Shown: positions 12,147 to 24,500, counted from the stretch's first letter. The stretch is DNA of 64,000 nt from Bisporella sp. PMI_857 (GCA_021307315.1 JAJSPD010000002.1:186001-250000), one strand, 5' to 3'. The notes: generated by a model from the letters alone, not told the origin. Numbers and translations: made by a program.

Positions 12147-12841
12147 ATGTGCTCAGGGTCATCCTCCGCAAATTCTTCAGAAAAGTGGTCCAAAGAGGCT
12201 CATAATGGTTCAGCTAATTCTACTCACAGGTATCTACAGACTTCTTGCATCCTCATGGATGAGTTGCTAATCTGATATTTAGCTCAACCACATACCGTAG
12301 CCGAAGCAATTCTTCGCGTCCCTCATCTACGAGACATACAGACAATGCTACATCAAATAGCGGGTCTTCCAGCGTAGGGTACCAGAAATCTGCTCACACT
12401 ATCCACACCAATGCATCATATCAACAGCATACTAGCTCATCGAGCTATAACTATTCTGGGTCATATACCAGCGATGATGGCGATTCTTCGATCTATGAGA
12501 GCACCGCCGATTTATCGTACAATATGGATCAAGTCTACTCACCCTATGAGACTTACCACCTTTCTTCACCATCCACAGACCCGCAAGCCGCAGTCTATGC
12601 AAGCGAAATCTCGATTGACGAAGATTTGGAACCTCCGGATCATCATGGTCAGGACCCAATTTACCAGACGTCGTCTAACAACTACCGGCACTACTCGTCT
12701 GAAGAAACGTATCAGACCTCCCCAACCACAAGAAGATGGTCCAACGAGCAACTTCCAGAGGAGCGACTCAGAGTTGGCCTTACACGATGGGCAAGTGAGG
12801 AAGAGCGCCGAGCTGCCTACGAGCCAGTTCATCGCTCATAG
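12147..12841 (+). CDS. Ser/Tyr/Thr-rich low-complexity hypothetical protein
   Basis: Two exons (12147-12229 and 12283-12841) join in phase across a 53-base GT-AG intron with a GCTAAT branch site, giving 213 residues starting MCSGSSSANSSEKW. Residues about 25-160 are dominated by Ser, Thr, Tyr, Asn, Gln and His, with little hydrophobic content, so most of the chain should be disordered. The last 40 residues turn charged (RRWSNEQLPEERLRVG, WASEEERRAAYEP) and could form a helix. There is no signal peptide or membrane segment. I do not recognise a family. The phase-consistent splice and the sustained biased composition on both sides of the intron are the reasons to call it a gene. Confidence 0.6.
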
Positions 12842-15624
12842 AGACCAGACTATCCTGTTAGTGAATTGGTTTACATTGTGATTGTATGAGGGAATTGAGT
12901 TGCGAAATGAAATGGAACGGAAAATGTCAGGTTGGGAAAATTGTGGTATTTATGATGCTTTACTGTTTTGGTTCCAGTTTTGTGCCGTCTGGAATTCCCT
13001 TCGCCAAGTCTTGTCGCAGTACTTGCTTGTCCTTGTAATACATCATTTGATTCTTTTGCAGCCTTCCTATTTGTTTAGAAGAAACGCCGTAATGATGGAC
13101 GGCAATTAATTAGGCTCGATAGAAGATCTGTATTCGCTTAAATACGAATTTAGTAATGTTTGGCAAATCATATCAATTGTGAAGCTATATTGACCATGCA
13201 TCTCGGAGCGGCCGATGATGTATATATACTTCAATCAGGAGCATACTCCCAAAAAGGATGTTGTACGACGTACTTGACCAATGACAGGAAACACCCCGAC
13301 ACTCACCGATTACGTTCTGAAATACACAGTTCATTGCCCTTCTGCACGCACACACACACACACACACACATCCTATCCACATGCAGCGGCTGTTTTTGCT
13401 TTTTCAGAGCCACACATCCATTTGCGTGGTTGTTCTGATTCGCCTGCCCGCCACGGGTGTATCTGCTACAACAAGGCCACAGGGAGCGAAGCCACTAGAC
13501 TCACGGCCCAAAAAAAAAGAAGTCATTCTCGTATCATGACGCTCACATGGCCATGATTTAAGAACGACCTAATTACGTGCTTTTCAGAGCATTCATGTTA
13601 CCCTAATGTTAGCTCCCGTACGGCCCGGCGTCTCCATGGCATTATTCGTCCCCTCGATTGTTTCAGTAGACGCTCAATAACGCCATCTTAACGGCTCGGA
13701 ATATTTCTTTTTAGCGAAGCTGAACGATTTTAATTAGATGCACCAGTAATCCTGCTCTGCTTGCAATGAACAAGGATGCGGACTAGAACAACAAGTGCTG
13801 GTACACATATTCCTTCTATGGTAACTCCTTGTCAAACCGATGCAAGTAGATATCAGCTGCACTGTACCCCTCCTGGCTTGGCCTTGCCAGATATACCGTA
13901 AGCCCCTTAAATGGCAGTGCTACAGCTTTACGGGCGTACCTTAGGCCTAGTATCAAATAAGACTGGCGTGTAAATACGATATTTTTGGCGTGTGCCACCA
14001 GATCAACATTCCAGGGGAACATCCAGGACAGGACCACTCTCCATTGAAGGACCGGGAATCTTCTAATTTTTAAAATGCCGGTATCTTCCTTAAGCAGTTT
14101 TCGGTCAGAAATATACGTAGCACCCAATGCGCATATCTGGATTCTGAGAAGCGGACTGAACCTTGGAACGTGATCCAAATATACATCGCGATACCCTACT
14201 TACTGGCGCAACGACCCGCAAAGAGCACGTCGATGTCTCGCTACCGAGCGCTTGGGATCAGTTACCCGAGACATTGTGACAGGGAACCATCATCAAGGAA
14301 CACAGAAATGTTCCCTTCTCTTGGCTACTCTGAGACAAATGTTGAAGGGTCAAATACTACCTTGACATTCCCCGGCAGGAAACTTTACGAATATGAGGTG
14401 TCAATTCCTGTCGGGTCGCGAGCGAGACTAGTCATTCTAATTGCCAGATTTGTTTTTTTTTTGCCGGAGTTATTTCCCGGTTGGTCAATGGAACGTGCTT
14501 CATTGTCTAAATGTGGACTTGAGATATGCATCGAAACTGCCTTTTTATGTTTCTTCGCCGATGTCAAATAAGACCGAGAACTTCCGAATCTGCGGAGGCG
14601 AAAGGGGACCGGGGACACAAAAGCATACTGGGGGGTAGTAAGGGTAGGGTCTATGGGATCTCTAAGCTCCTTTGTAATATGCATTCGAGATCCCGAACTT
14701 TTTCAGAAAATGGCTGTCGAAGGTGCAGGCTTTGGAACTTGGTTCTCTGGGCTTGAAAGCTACTTTGACAGTATCCCTCGATAAGTCTAGTTTACACACA
14801 TCAGCTATTGACGCACAGCATGATCTAGGATACGACAACTATCAAAAGAAACTGTTGTGGAGCTTTTCCATTTCCATACCAGAAAGTCGATGTCGTTGTC
14901 TGAAGCGTGGCAATTCTGGGTGTATTTGGGCACTTTGTGTTCCGGACGACTCAATAAACCAGACTATGGGTCTCAAGAGCCAGTAGATCAAATTAGAAGC
15001 TTCCATCGAGCCTCGCAATCCCAAGACTGTCAACACTTAAGATTGATCATCCTCCCAAATAGTACAACAAAGCAGAACTAAAACTGGCATAAAGAGAGAA
15101 ACTGCATTTGTGATTCAATTTGAGGATAGCACAACAGGTGGTGCTTCAAACACTACATGCTTTAACTACAGTCCTTGTTTCGGTATCGTTAAGAAACCCT
15201 TAATTAACATGACTGCCTCGGTCCGTTTCAGCATCGCCAGGGTGTACCAAATCTTCTCGTCCGTAAAGATACACACAGATGCCGAACTGAGGAGTGTACT
15301 TCTGATCTGTCAAAATATGATCGAAATCCGGCACCACCGTGAAGTAAAACAAAACAATGGCCTGGAAAAGAAGGCGAAAACATACAACAATAAGATTCGC
15401 TGGTGGTCACTCAGCTAACTGCTAACCTACCGATTTGAGGCTTGTATGCGGCTTTAAATCTTATAACCAAAAATCATAATTAATAAAAACAAACTAGTTT
15501 AGATTTTAGTTTGTTAGATTTAAAACATCAGTTTGAGACTTTGTGAATTGAAAAATGCTTTTGTTAGATTTTGTACTTGATGTTTGGTATATATTAAAAG
15601 CACCCAAAGCCTAAAATGAAAACA
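12842..15624. other. Gene-poor region
   Basis: About 2.8 kb with no gene I can support. Frames at 13816-14178 (-), 14170-14571 (+) and 15110-15418 (+) show no motif and no splice-consistent neighbours. The segment around 15440-15620 is AT-rich with recurring TTAGATTT words. Confidence 0.45.
13349..13370 (+). repeat. (CA)11 microsatellite
   Basis: Eleven perfect CA dinucleotides follow GCACG. It lies in non-coding sequence. Confidence 0.97.
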
Positions 15625-16760
15625 TAAGTTCCATACTAGTCAGCCACAACGGTCGAATTAGATTCGCTGCCACAATAGGTGGAGTAATAAAACTCGAATT
15701 TGGTGACCATACATTCAAGCTCTACTGCCTCATGGCAGGGTATATAGCTCCCCTTTTTCAAGACATTGAAGATGGGCCGGGCGATTTGAATGATGGCGTT
15801 GATCACGCGGACGAGGCACAATCTTATCAGCTAACCATCGGGGACTATTTCGAGCTTGATTTGAAGCTGACAGACTTGAGACCTAGGACCGTCATACCTA
15901 GGAAAGCATTAATACTACGCACATCTTTATGGCGCAGGGTCGGCAAAATCATTGTCACTTAGCAATCTCTCTACAATGGCAGCGATCTCGACTGGGCTCT
16001 AGTTGAGATAGATGATCCCGCGCTCTACAAACCCAATCTAAACCCAGAAGGATACGATAAATCAGCTGTCGAGAGGCGAGAGTTCACGCAATGTAAAGGC
16101 AACAGACAAGAATACGGGCAGAGCAAGGTTCTAATCTTGGAGGTGTCAGAGGCACCAAAGCAGGAATTCTAACATTTCGTGGGTCTTGTGCCACCGTAGG
16201 CCAAGGGGAAATATTAGTCAAGTTTACAATTTGCACATCCCAAACGGAATAAGTCCGTTGTCTATGCACTTCTTGATTGCATATCGTTAGCTATTTATTT
16301 GTGACAGAGGAGCAGTCGGGAGATTGTGGATCCTGGGTCGTGGGCATCACTACTTGCGAAGTGTATGGCCATGTTGTCATGGAAAATGCGTTTGGAAATG
16401 CGATTGTGGTACCACTCCAAGACATATTCGGCCAGATTCAGACTCAATTATCAGTAACTCAAGTATCACTGGCAACTTCAGAAGACATAACCGTGCTTTA
16501 TTCTCAAGGTAAATCAAGGTGGGTTGCTGAGCCAATTATACCTGACACTAACGAGTGGTGAGCAAAGATACACTACCTCAAGTTCTAAATCCGCTGATGC
16601 AATTCACTACTGCCCTTCAAATAACTAAGCCTGAAAAGATCTTGGACTTTAAAGACCAGCCAAAGTCACAGCCTGAGGATACACAGGGGCTTCTCCCTTC
16701 GGTAGAATTCAGCGCTGTGGAAAGGCGGGTAGACTCTGACTACCGCATAGGAAATGCCTA
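15625..16760 (+). pseudogene. Decayed GDSG-type protease-like fungal protein
   Basis: Several frames in order look like pieces of one fungal protein with a trypsin-like fold. The pieces are an ATIGGVIKLEF block near 15655, an acidic spacer, YNGSDLDWALVEIDD near 15975, GTKAGILTFRG near 16155, and EEQSGDCGSWVVG near 16310 followed by CEVYGHVV and IVVPLQDIF. The last resembles the GDSGSWVV active-site loop of this family with Cys in place of the first Ser. The frames are interrupted by stops (for example TAG at 15960) and shifts, and no intron arrangement repairs them all. I infer a dead gene; family naming rests on motif memory, not on a search. Confidence 0.55.
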
Positions 16761-17749
16761 GCCCAGAGGTTCTTCTCCAATCTTCTCTTCAGAAGCTTGA
16801 TAGAACCATTCGCAGAATCCAAGAAATCTCAAAAACAGATCTATGCACAATCCATATCCAAACAAGTAAGGTAAGCCTTTCTGCGACATATCGCTTGTCA
16901 AGTGATGGCACGGCGAACCGTATCGCAGAGCTTCATAATGGACGTGTCTTCGCGGTTGCCTCTTTATTTGAGCCATTCATTGCCGCTGGTATCGCTCGAA
17001 TAATTGACGATCCATCATTTTCTCCTGACATAGCCGACAAACGGTACAGCGACCTCCGAGGCGCTTGGGCGATGACCTTCACAGAAGTTTTCAATCAATT
17101 CAGGAATGTTAAAGCGAGACGCTTGGTAGGCGATCTAAACGTGGCTAACCTCCTTAACTATTGTAAAGGAACGTAAAATATGAATCATGTTCTTTTCGCG
17201 CCTAACAGATCTCCTCTTCTGTCTGATGACGGCTTTCGAGATATGGTATCCCAATTCACATTTGAAACCAGATCCAATGAATTGACACATAGAATTTTTG
17301 CTGGAAACTCGGTAGTATACCGACAACTTGAGGCATATGACTTACTCCCAAATACCCAGGTTTCAGAATTCCCCTATTTCTGCGGAACCTATGACAACAA
17401 GAAAATACGCCAGTATTTACATATTCTTGATGTGGAAGGCGGCCATTGCATGCAGCTGGCTGGCTCAAAAAATTCAGGGCTGATGCGCTTTGTTTGTGTA
17501 GGTATAGTATTTCGTATTTGTTCTTTTTCGAAATACAACTCGCGCAGTCTGGCTATCGACTGCTTTGGTGCGTGGCAAAACCGAGATTTTCAGTTCGAAG
17601 AAACAGATCAGGGAGCATGCCTCTTTAGAAAAAGATTGAATTTCGTAGATCACTTCATTCGAATCAGTTCTATAACTTTAGCGTTAGCCTGGCATGCCTG
17701 TGTATTAGAGCTTTTATCGATCTCGTGTAGGGACTGGCAACTCGACTAA
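16754..17749 (+). pseudogene. Hypothetical protein frame split by one in-frame stop
   Basis: Two long frames in the same register, 140 and 189 residues, are separated only by a TAA at 17174-17176. The first begins MPSPEVLLQSSLQKLD and the second continues through RSPLLSDDGFRDM. A 36-base GT-AG excision (17174-17209) would keep the frame but is shorter than every other intron here and has its branch-like CTAAC against the acceptor. I therefore favour a nonsense mutation, possibly CAA to TAA. The protein family is unknown to me. It directly follows the protease-like relic and may have been part of the same gene. Confidence 0.35.
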
Positions 17750-17779
17750 AGCTCCTTCGAACACTATTAGTCGGCCTAG

Positions 17780-18545
17780 AAGCATTACAAGCCCAATATT
17801 GGATGCGCTTTTTGTACATATGCAAGATAACCCTGGCTTATATCTACATGAAAGGGCGACGTTCTTGCAGAATGAGTTTGGAGTGTGTGCGACAACGTCG
17901 AGCATAAGAGGCAATGGATTGATTCCGTTGGTTAGACCGAAAAGAAAACCCTTAGAGGTGCAAAAGTCTGAAATGCCGATCTATGAGACGAGTACTTGCA
18001 TGAAATTTTGAAGTTCTCCCTAATCATTTTGTGTTTGTAGATAAATATAGGCGCATTAGTTGGGCTTCCCACTGGCACTACCCCTACTCAGATTGCTCAA
18101 GTTCAGCGTGAACAAAAATGTCAAATTCTACTAGCATATACTACTGAGTAGGTGGGGCAATGTTTGCCCGTGCAATTCAAATCTCTATTGATAGCGCTTT
18201 CTTCGAGGATTTTTCGAGGATTTCATTGAGCAGCTGCTCTTTTTGTGTTGGTCGCAGTCAAAGTCTATCCCTGTTATGGATAATGCATCATTTCATCACA
18301 TAGCTCATGACGCTGGAGTGAAGCTTGTGTATCTGCCACTATACTCTCTGCATTTGAATCAATTTGAGGAGATCTGGTCTAAAAGAAAGCCTGAAATGTC
18401 TCCTGGAGTAGCACACTGTCTTCGATGCTGCTTGCCATCAAAACGGACAGGTTACACTTTTACGGGGTTCGTGCATCTCCTATATGCAAATGGGCCACAT
18501 AGTTCAGCCTCAATTGGGTTGACAATACTTGTAGCTTTTGTGGCC
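17780..18545 (+). mobile_element. Tc1/mariner-type DDE transposase relic
   Basis: Ordered pieces of a DD34E-like transposase lie in different frames. An HTH segment (DNPGLYLHERATFLQNEFGV) lies at about 17825-17885. A TTPTQIAQVQREQKCQILLA block lies near 18075-18135. The catalytic core has VMDNASFHH near 18275 and LVYLPLYSLHLNQFEEIW near 18325-18380, matching the usual YLPPYSPDLNPIEE pattern. Stops and shifts separate the pieces, so the element cannot encode an active protein. I could not define terminal inverted repeats. Confidence 0.8.
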
Positions 18546-18779
18546 TAAAGTATTATTGGCAAGTAGAAACCATTGAAGCTGAAACGCAACCGCCGAGCTG
18601 AACATTCTGAAAGCGTGACATGAGAACACTATTCAAAGCTATCGTTGTATCTTGAGCCATGTCTCCAGCAACCTCATCGATGCTACGACAATGACATGTA
18701 CAAAGGAAACGGCCACGAGCACTGGCTTGAAAATTTGGTCCCCCGAGGCTCGCGGTCTGAGCCAGTGAGTGAATAATTT

Positions 18780-19500
18780 TTAAATTGTGTATATCCTTCA
18801 TTTTTGGCCTGCTTCACATGTAATAAAGGCTGATTGTCGACGTACACACCACATTGCGAGAAGTGAATAAGAAAAAAAGAAGAAAAGAAAAGTTTTACGT
18901 GAAAGAGGGTCATGGGCCAACACCAGTTCCAATATATTGCCAATTATTAAAAGCAACGTTGTCAAATAAAAAATACTAAAAATGATTTTCAAAAACTTGG
19001 ATTGATAAAATTCGGAAAGTGAATTCGGAAAAAAGCTCTGTAATCTCAATTATTATTTCTTAAATCTTGAAATTTATATTTAGGAGGAATAAGTAAAACT
19101 TTGACTTTATTCTTGAGAATCTATCAGCTTCTCAAAAGTTTGGGGCCAGAGTTACTTTACAAAAAGGAAATATCCCAGTTGAAAGTTAAATAAAATAAAA
19201 ATGAAAAGCTGCACGTGACCTTTTTTTTTGTATAACTTTCTTTTGCATGACTTTTCTTTTACTTCTTGTACATATTACTCCTTTTTTCGAAAGTATCTTA
19301 ATTTATACTACTACAATACAACTATAAAGGCTTACATGAAACGTTAACCAGGAATATTAGTTATATTAATTAAGTCGGCCAAAAAGTCAGCTAAAAACGT
19401 ATTGCTTTGACTTTTTTTGGGTTAAGTATATTTGTAAACTAATAACTGATTTCTAATTGCGATTTGAAATTTGATCAAATATTATATTCCATTACCTTAT
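18780..19500. other. AT-rich non-coding block
   Basis: Strongly AT-rich sequence with long A and T runs, ending just past the 3' end of the amine oxidase gene. No coding signal is visible on either strand. It could be a RIP-degraded repeat or a matrix-attachment-like stretch; neither is shown. Confidence 0.6.
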
Positions 19501-19577
19501 TTTGCGTTGTTGCACGTTGGTCGTTAGTTCATGCCATACAATGCGACAAAATCGACAGCCAATGTATTTTGGAAATT

Positions 19578-21470
19578 CTACGATTGACTCTTCTGGTCTA
19601 GCCATGAAAACGTCCGCTGCGCACTATCTATTACACCGGATGGGCCAGCGGTTGAGGGCTCCGGGAGCAGCCCATACGCTCCTAGAATTCTTATACCAAC
19701 AGATTCCCCACTCCAGTATGCGCCCGTTGTTGTGGCCACAGCGACAAACGGTGCTGTATGCTCTCCTGCAAACCAAATCCCACGCTCCGGCATCCCTTTC
19801 CTCATCGCTCGAATGTCTTCGTCTAACATGGCTTCCTCTGTGGGCTCATTTACTTCATTTCTGATCTGGAAATTCATGTAGGAGCCGTTTCCTGCAAGAT
19901 CATCATTCTGCCAATTGGTGGCCAGAACAGCGATTGGTGTACAGTCTGGATGTCCTGCTATGTAGTTGGGAAGTAGGCTGTAGTATGGGCAGAAGAAGTC
20001 ATTTATCGCTTGAAAATACTCGCTACTTGTAGGCGACACTCGGTCGATCAAAGACGTTACATGAGTTGCACAAGGGCCGTAGGTATGGAACAGGAGGGAA
20101 GCTTGAGCTCGGTCGCCAAAGAGATTAGGGGATGAAAGGGTGACAAGCTCAAGTGTCCATGATTTCTGCTCCTCGGGGACGTATTGTGGATGGAGATAAT
20201 GAACAAAACTTGGGCACATAGACGCTTCAATAAGAGATTTGGCTCTCATGACTTTCGAAGTTGGCGTTGGGTGATCCCAAAAAGCGACAGGAAAAGATAT
20301 GTAAACCTTTTCTAAGCGACTATAAGATGCATGGCTAATTGCCCGACTGATTTCGGGAAGGACCGGGGGCTTGAATTTGATGGTGTCGCGCTTGAGGCAA
20401 CCAAGTGGAACAGTAACAACAATTTCGTCAAATTCGAAGTTGCATTTATTAGTCCTGACAAGCACTTTCGGGTTTTCTCCTTTGTTGCCCTTGCTCTCGA
20501 TACTCGTTACAGATGTAGAGAGATGTACGTCGGCATGGAGTAGGGCATTCTCAGCAACATGACGAAGTATTGATTTATGACTCTCCGCGACGAAGAGATT
20601 TTCTGGTATTTCGAGAAGACATCAGCATATTTCAGGCCGCAAGGAAGCTCGAAAAGAGTATTACCTCCATCCAGACACTCTTCCAGCCAGAACCATTTAA
20701 GGCTTTGCCTACCCCAAGAATCACCAATAAAAGCACCCCACATCTCTGCTAGTAGCAAAATTTGATCTTGGCTTTCAGGGTCCAAGGACTGCTCTGCGAG
20801 CTTAGCTTTAAAGAAATCTTTTAAGCTCGCACCAGACGTGATGCTGGGACAGCTTTCGTTGCTATACTTAAAAGCATCTAGCAGAATATTCCAAACTTCC
20901 TCGAATCCAGCAGTGGCTTTCTCATCACTCCATGGTAGACCGTGCGGACTATACACACGCGTTGTGTCGTCGATCAGGCAAAGCCTTGAGTTTGCCTCTT
21001 TGGCTATTTTCACTATAGGATTGTTCTCAGTTCCGTGTACCCAGTTGGGGCCCCTTCGCATATCAATAAGGATCACCGGAATCGATTTTGGAAGTGTTTC
21101 CTTACATGTCTACTGTGTGCCCGTTCAGCTGTCTCTGATGGATCTGAGGGTTTCTTAGTTTAACTACTTCACCAGGAAGCGAACTTACTCGTCCGCCAAT
21201 TCTATCTCGTGCTTCAAGGACGGTAACTCTTACGCCTTTAGTGATCAGAATCTCTGCGCATCTGAGCCCAGCCAAACCAGCTCCTATCACACCCACGCTA
21301 GGCCTTGTAGTAGTCCCATCATCGGATGGAAGTGTAGCGCTTGCTCGAGTTGCTATCCTCTGCTGAAATGAGGATGCGAAGTCTTTTGAGCAAGTGAGGA
21401 GGTCTTCTTGCATTCGAGGCAGTTGTCCAGAGATCCTGTAAGATCTACTAGAATGTGATTTTCCTTCCAT
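19578..21470 (-). CDS. Flavin-containing amine oxidase (polyamine oxidase/LSD-like)
   Basis: Four exons (21189-21470, 21106-21143, 20665-21053, 19578-20602) join in phase and encode 577 residues. The second exon is only 38 bases. The Rossmann FAD motif VGVIGAGLAGLRCAE is at about residue 59, followed by VTVLEARDRIGGR. LNGHTVDMGPNWVHGTENNP is the typical family segment. SRLEKVYISF carries the conserved Lys near the flavin N5. The C-terminal FAD motif is GIWFAGEHTAPF then TTGAYWSGESVG. Such enzymes oxidise polyamines or other amines, releasing hydrogen peroxide. There is no SWIRM or HMG domain, so a histone demethylase role is less likely. No signal peptide is evident. The 60-residue N-terminus before the FAD fold is Ser/Arg-rich. 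Confidence 0.92.
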
Positions 21471-22499
21471 GTCGAAGAGAACCCTTTCGATGCTAAAAGG
21501 GACTTAAGGATAAAACACAGCTGGAATTGTATTATGATTCTAGGAGGACACCTAAAGCAATATTTCCGTTGTATATATATATTTGGCCTATTCACTTTGA
21601 CTGAAGAATTGGGAAGGCTGGATGCCCGATAACAATAACACAAGTGGTACGGTACAGAGACGCGTAAACCGCCAAGACTATATGACCCGGCAATTTCTCT
21701 GCGGAGAGATTGTTACTTCTTTTGATTGTGTAACTACCCGTCAGGCTGCGGTCCGCATGTCAGCCAACCAGCCTCTCTGAGACTCGCCTGACCGTTCGGT
21801 TCCTTATGTAAAAACGATGATTATTGGATACCTTCAGCATATCTTATCCCGCTGCGGTCGAATGATCGAGTGAGGTCTGCCTGTAGATGCCAACCATGTT
21901 ATCGCCAAAGCGCCATGCATTTCTGCTTCGTCAGTTCCCCATTACTAGGCGAAATATCGAATAATTAACACATGGGATCATCCGTCTCATAGTAGCCAAA
22001 TACAAACCATTTAACTAGAATGGTAGAAGCTTTGTCATTTATCGGTCTTGCATCTGCTGTTCAAATAGAAGAAGAGAGTCACGGGCCTTCAGAGAGTATG
22101 GGGTAAACAAGTCAATTGCTGAAGGTTGTAGAATCACAAATCTACAGAAAGGAATCTATCTACTTATAGAGGTGTGATACTCCCACATGAGTATCACATG
22201 TGTATTATCACATGTAACCCCGTATGTAGACTCGTCATCGAAGGCAAAAGTAAGTATCCATTTTCCGCAATCATACCTACCGCTTCCACAATATGCTAGG
22301 CATGATCCTTAGACCTAAGCTTGTTCAATATCTGCCCTGGTTCAATTCATCGAGTTGAGATGAAAGGTAGTCCGGCAACTCCGCCACATAGAAATGGATG
22401 CTGTTGATTGTCAGTTGTCTTTCGCCACGTTTGATTTCGGATTCCTCTAATGCTAGACTTTGTAAAAAAGATAATGCTACTAATATATGCCGGTTTAGT
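21471..22499. other. Intergenic region upstream of amine oxidase
   Basis: It contains the amine oxidase promoter and, further left, the hairpin listed separately. No gene is visible. Confidence 0.45.
22173..22198. repeat. Perfect 10-bp inverted repeat (hairpin)
   Basis: TGTGATACTC (22173-22182) and GAGTATCACA (22189-22198) are perfect reverse complements around a six-base loop. Flanking CACATG words recur to about 22213. It could be a regulator site or the end of a small inverted-repeat element; nothing decides between them. Confidence 0.8.
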
Positions 22500-24500
22500 T
22501 AATTATGAGCCTGAGAGAGTCATGCTCGCTGGTCGTAAAGAGCTGTGCATGGGAGGTTGAGCAGCTCAACACTCTCGTGGCCAATGCCCTTCCTCAACAA
22601 AAGGAGCCTCCTTGGATACGAGGAGAGAAAGCTGTTTTTGGTGCCCTCGTCAAACCTATAATTTAGAAGCTTGATGTCGCCTCGAAGCCAACTTCGATCT
22701 CCTTAGCTAGACAGTGTCATTTCGATCGCTCAACCACTCTAATACTCCAACCCCTAGCCTATTGCCAACTCTTAATACGGCGGGTCTGATCGTCAATGTT
22801 ATGCTGCACTAAAATGAACAATATAAAATCGAGGAAGCGGTGTTACTTGGGTTCGAACCATTGAACCAGGAAACGAATTCTAGACATTCGATATCCATAG
22901 CTCCATTCCTACGGGATATGAACTTTGTTGGACAATATGGAATTCCGAATCAGATTGATCAAAAATTCGGGGGTCATCCGTGTGTTGCTATCTCCAGACT
23001 TGGTAGTATTGGGTTAGTTTCTTTAATCCTTCAGCACTTATTATCTTCACACAAATTACTAACAGATAGAAACGTTTAAGTAAGTCATAAAGAGTGATTG
23101 AGTACAGCTATGTTTTTAAGGACAAGCATCCAGAAGCTCATGTCTTTTGGGTGTATAGCAGTAACCCGGCTCGCCTCGAAGAATCCTATCAAGAAGTCGC
23201 GAGAAAGATTTCGATGCCGGGATGGGATGATTCAAAAGTGGATCGTCTGCAACTTGTGTATGACTTGACAATGCAGATAATTTCTCAATGTTTTATAGAA
23301 GTAAGACAGCTATGACACCGCCGGCAAGGAGAAATCGAAGACCTACGCTCGTTATCTGCCACACAGCCAAGGTGCTCAGTCCTTGTAAATCACTCGGGAC
23401 AGGAGGATCGGTGAGAGACTTTGTGGCCGGCAACGACATATTGAGCTCACTTTAATGAATGGGTTGGAATCTAAGGAGTTACTTAGTCAAGGACCGCAGA
23501 AGAGCATTGGTGCGAGACTAATGCAATGACTCTTGTCCAAGGATTATCACATCTTCAACTAGCAATCACACAAGCAGCAGGCCGTGACAAGGATGCAGAC
23601 TGTAAATTTCTTCACCTGGTCGCACTCTCGACCCAGAATTGGCTGGAAGATCGCGGTAACTTGAATTATTGGTATGTCGAGGTGCTCAATATTCTAGTTT
23701 GGGGGTTTCCAGGAGCAGGAAAGCAGAGCTATGCAAACTGGAACACTGGAAGACGTATGAGAAGCTAAAATTACATACTTGGTTGATTTTATCCTATTAA
23801 TTCACGACAACGAATGCTTAGTTACAGCTAACCAAACTATTGGTTGCTGTATCTCTTTATGATCTTTTTAAGAGAAGGTATGAAGAGGATTTTTGCGATG
23901 TGTTCGAAGTCCCTCGAAATAAGACAAAGTCTATTTAGGGATAGCGATGCGTCGACACTAGATAGTGTTTAAACTCTTGGGGAGACCCTACTCCATCATG
24001 GTGAACCGCAATTCGCCAGGAAGATGCTTGAGAAGGCCGCTGCAGGTAGGGAGAAGAGTCTTGGACCAAATAACCTGGACACATTGGAAGTTTGAGTGAC
24101 CTAACAATTACCCGGCTCGAGCTTGACGATATTGCAGCCGCCGAAGCAACATTAACAAGAGCATTGACGGGGAGAGAACAGACCCTTGGAGAAGATTATA
24201 CTGATACGCTTGTTAGTCTCAACATCATGGCTGTGTTGTTCCCTTAACAGTTTGGCAAGACTCCACTACGAGCAGGGAGACTTGGAGACGGCAAGCGCCG
24301 TGCTTTGGTAGGGCTCTAGCAGGCGAAGAAAAGTTCCTGGGAGCTGAAGGCTACGACATTCAGGTCACCTTCTGCAACAAGGCTCTGGTCCTCACTTGCG
24401 GCAAGCTGACTATGCTGCCACTGAAGCAATTCTCATAAGAGCATTAGCGATGCGAGAGAAACTACCAGGGCTTGAGCATCCATATAGTGTATTTACTGTT
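22500..24500 (+). pseudogene. Decayed fungal NLR (NB-ARC with TPR repeats)
   Basis: Fragments of a STAND ATPase lie in order. CAWEVEQLNTLVANALPQ near 22545 resembles a STAND N-terminal helix. FLRDMNFVGQYGIPNQI and HPCVAISRLGSIG (22905-23015) match the start of NB-ARC up to the P-loop, where the frame breaks before the GKT. YVFKDKHPEAHVFWVYSSNP and SMPGWDDSKVDRLQLVYD follow at 23100-23265. YLPHSQGAQS and ITRDRRIGERLCGRQR lie near 23355-23440, with several stops. The kinesin-light-chain-like TPR repeats GREKSLGPNNLDTLE and RALTGREQTLGEDYTDTLVS are near 24045-24220. The P-loop is destroyed and many stops remain, so this is a relic. Intact relatives detect non-self and trigger programmed cell death. 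Confidence 0.8.

Noticed and set aside
13816..14178. 120-residue minus-strand frame
   Set aside because: No motif, no flanking exons, and biased toward nothing gene-like. It lies in a microsatellite-bearing gene-poor stretch.
22845..22865. GGTTCGAACC, resembling a tRNA B box
   Set aside because: No A box at the right distance and no cloverleaf. The bases belong to the NLR relic region.
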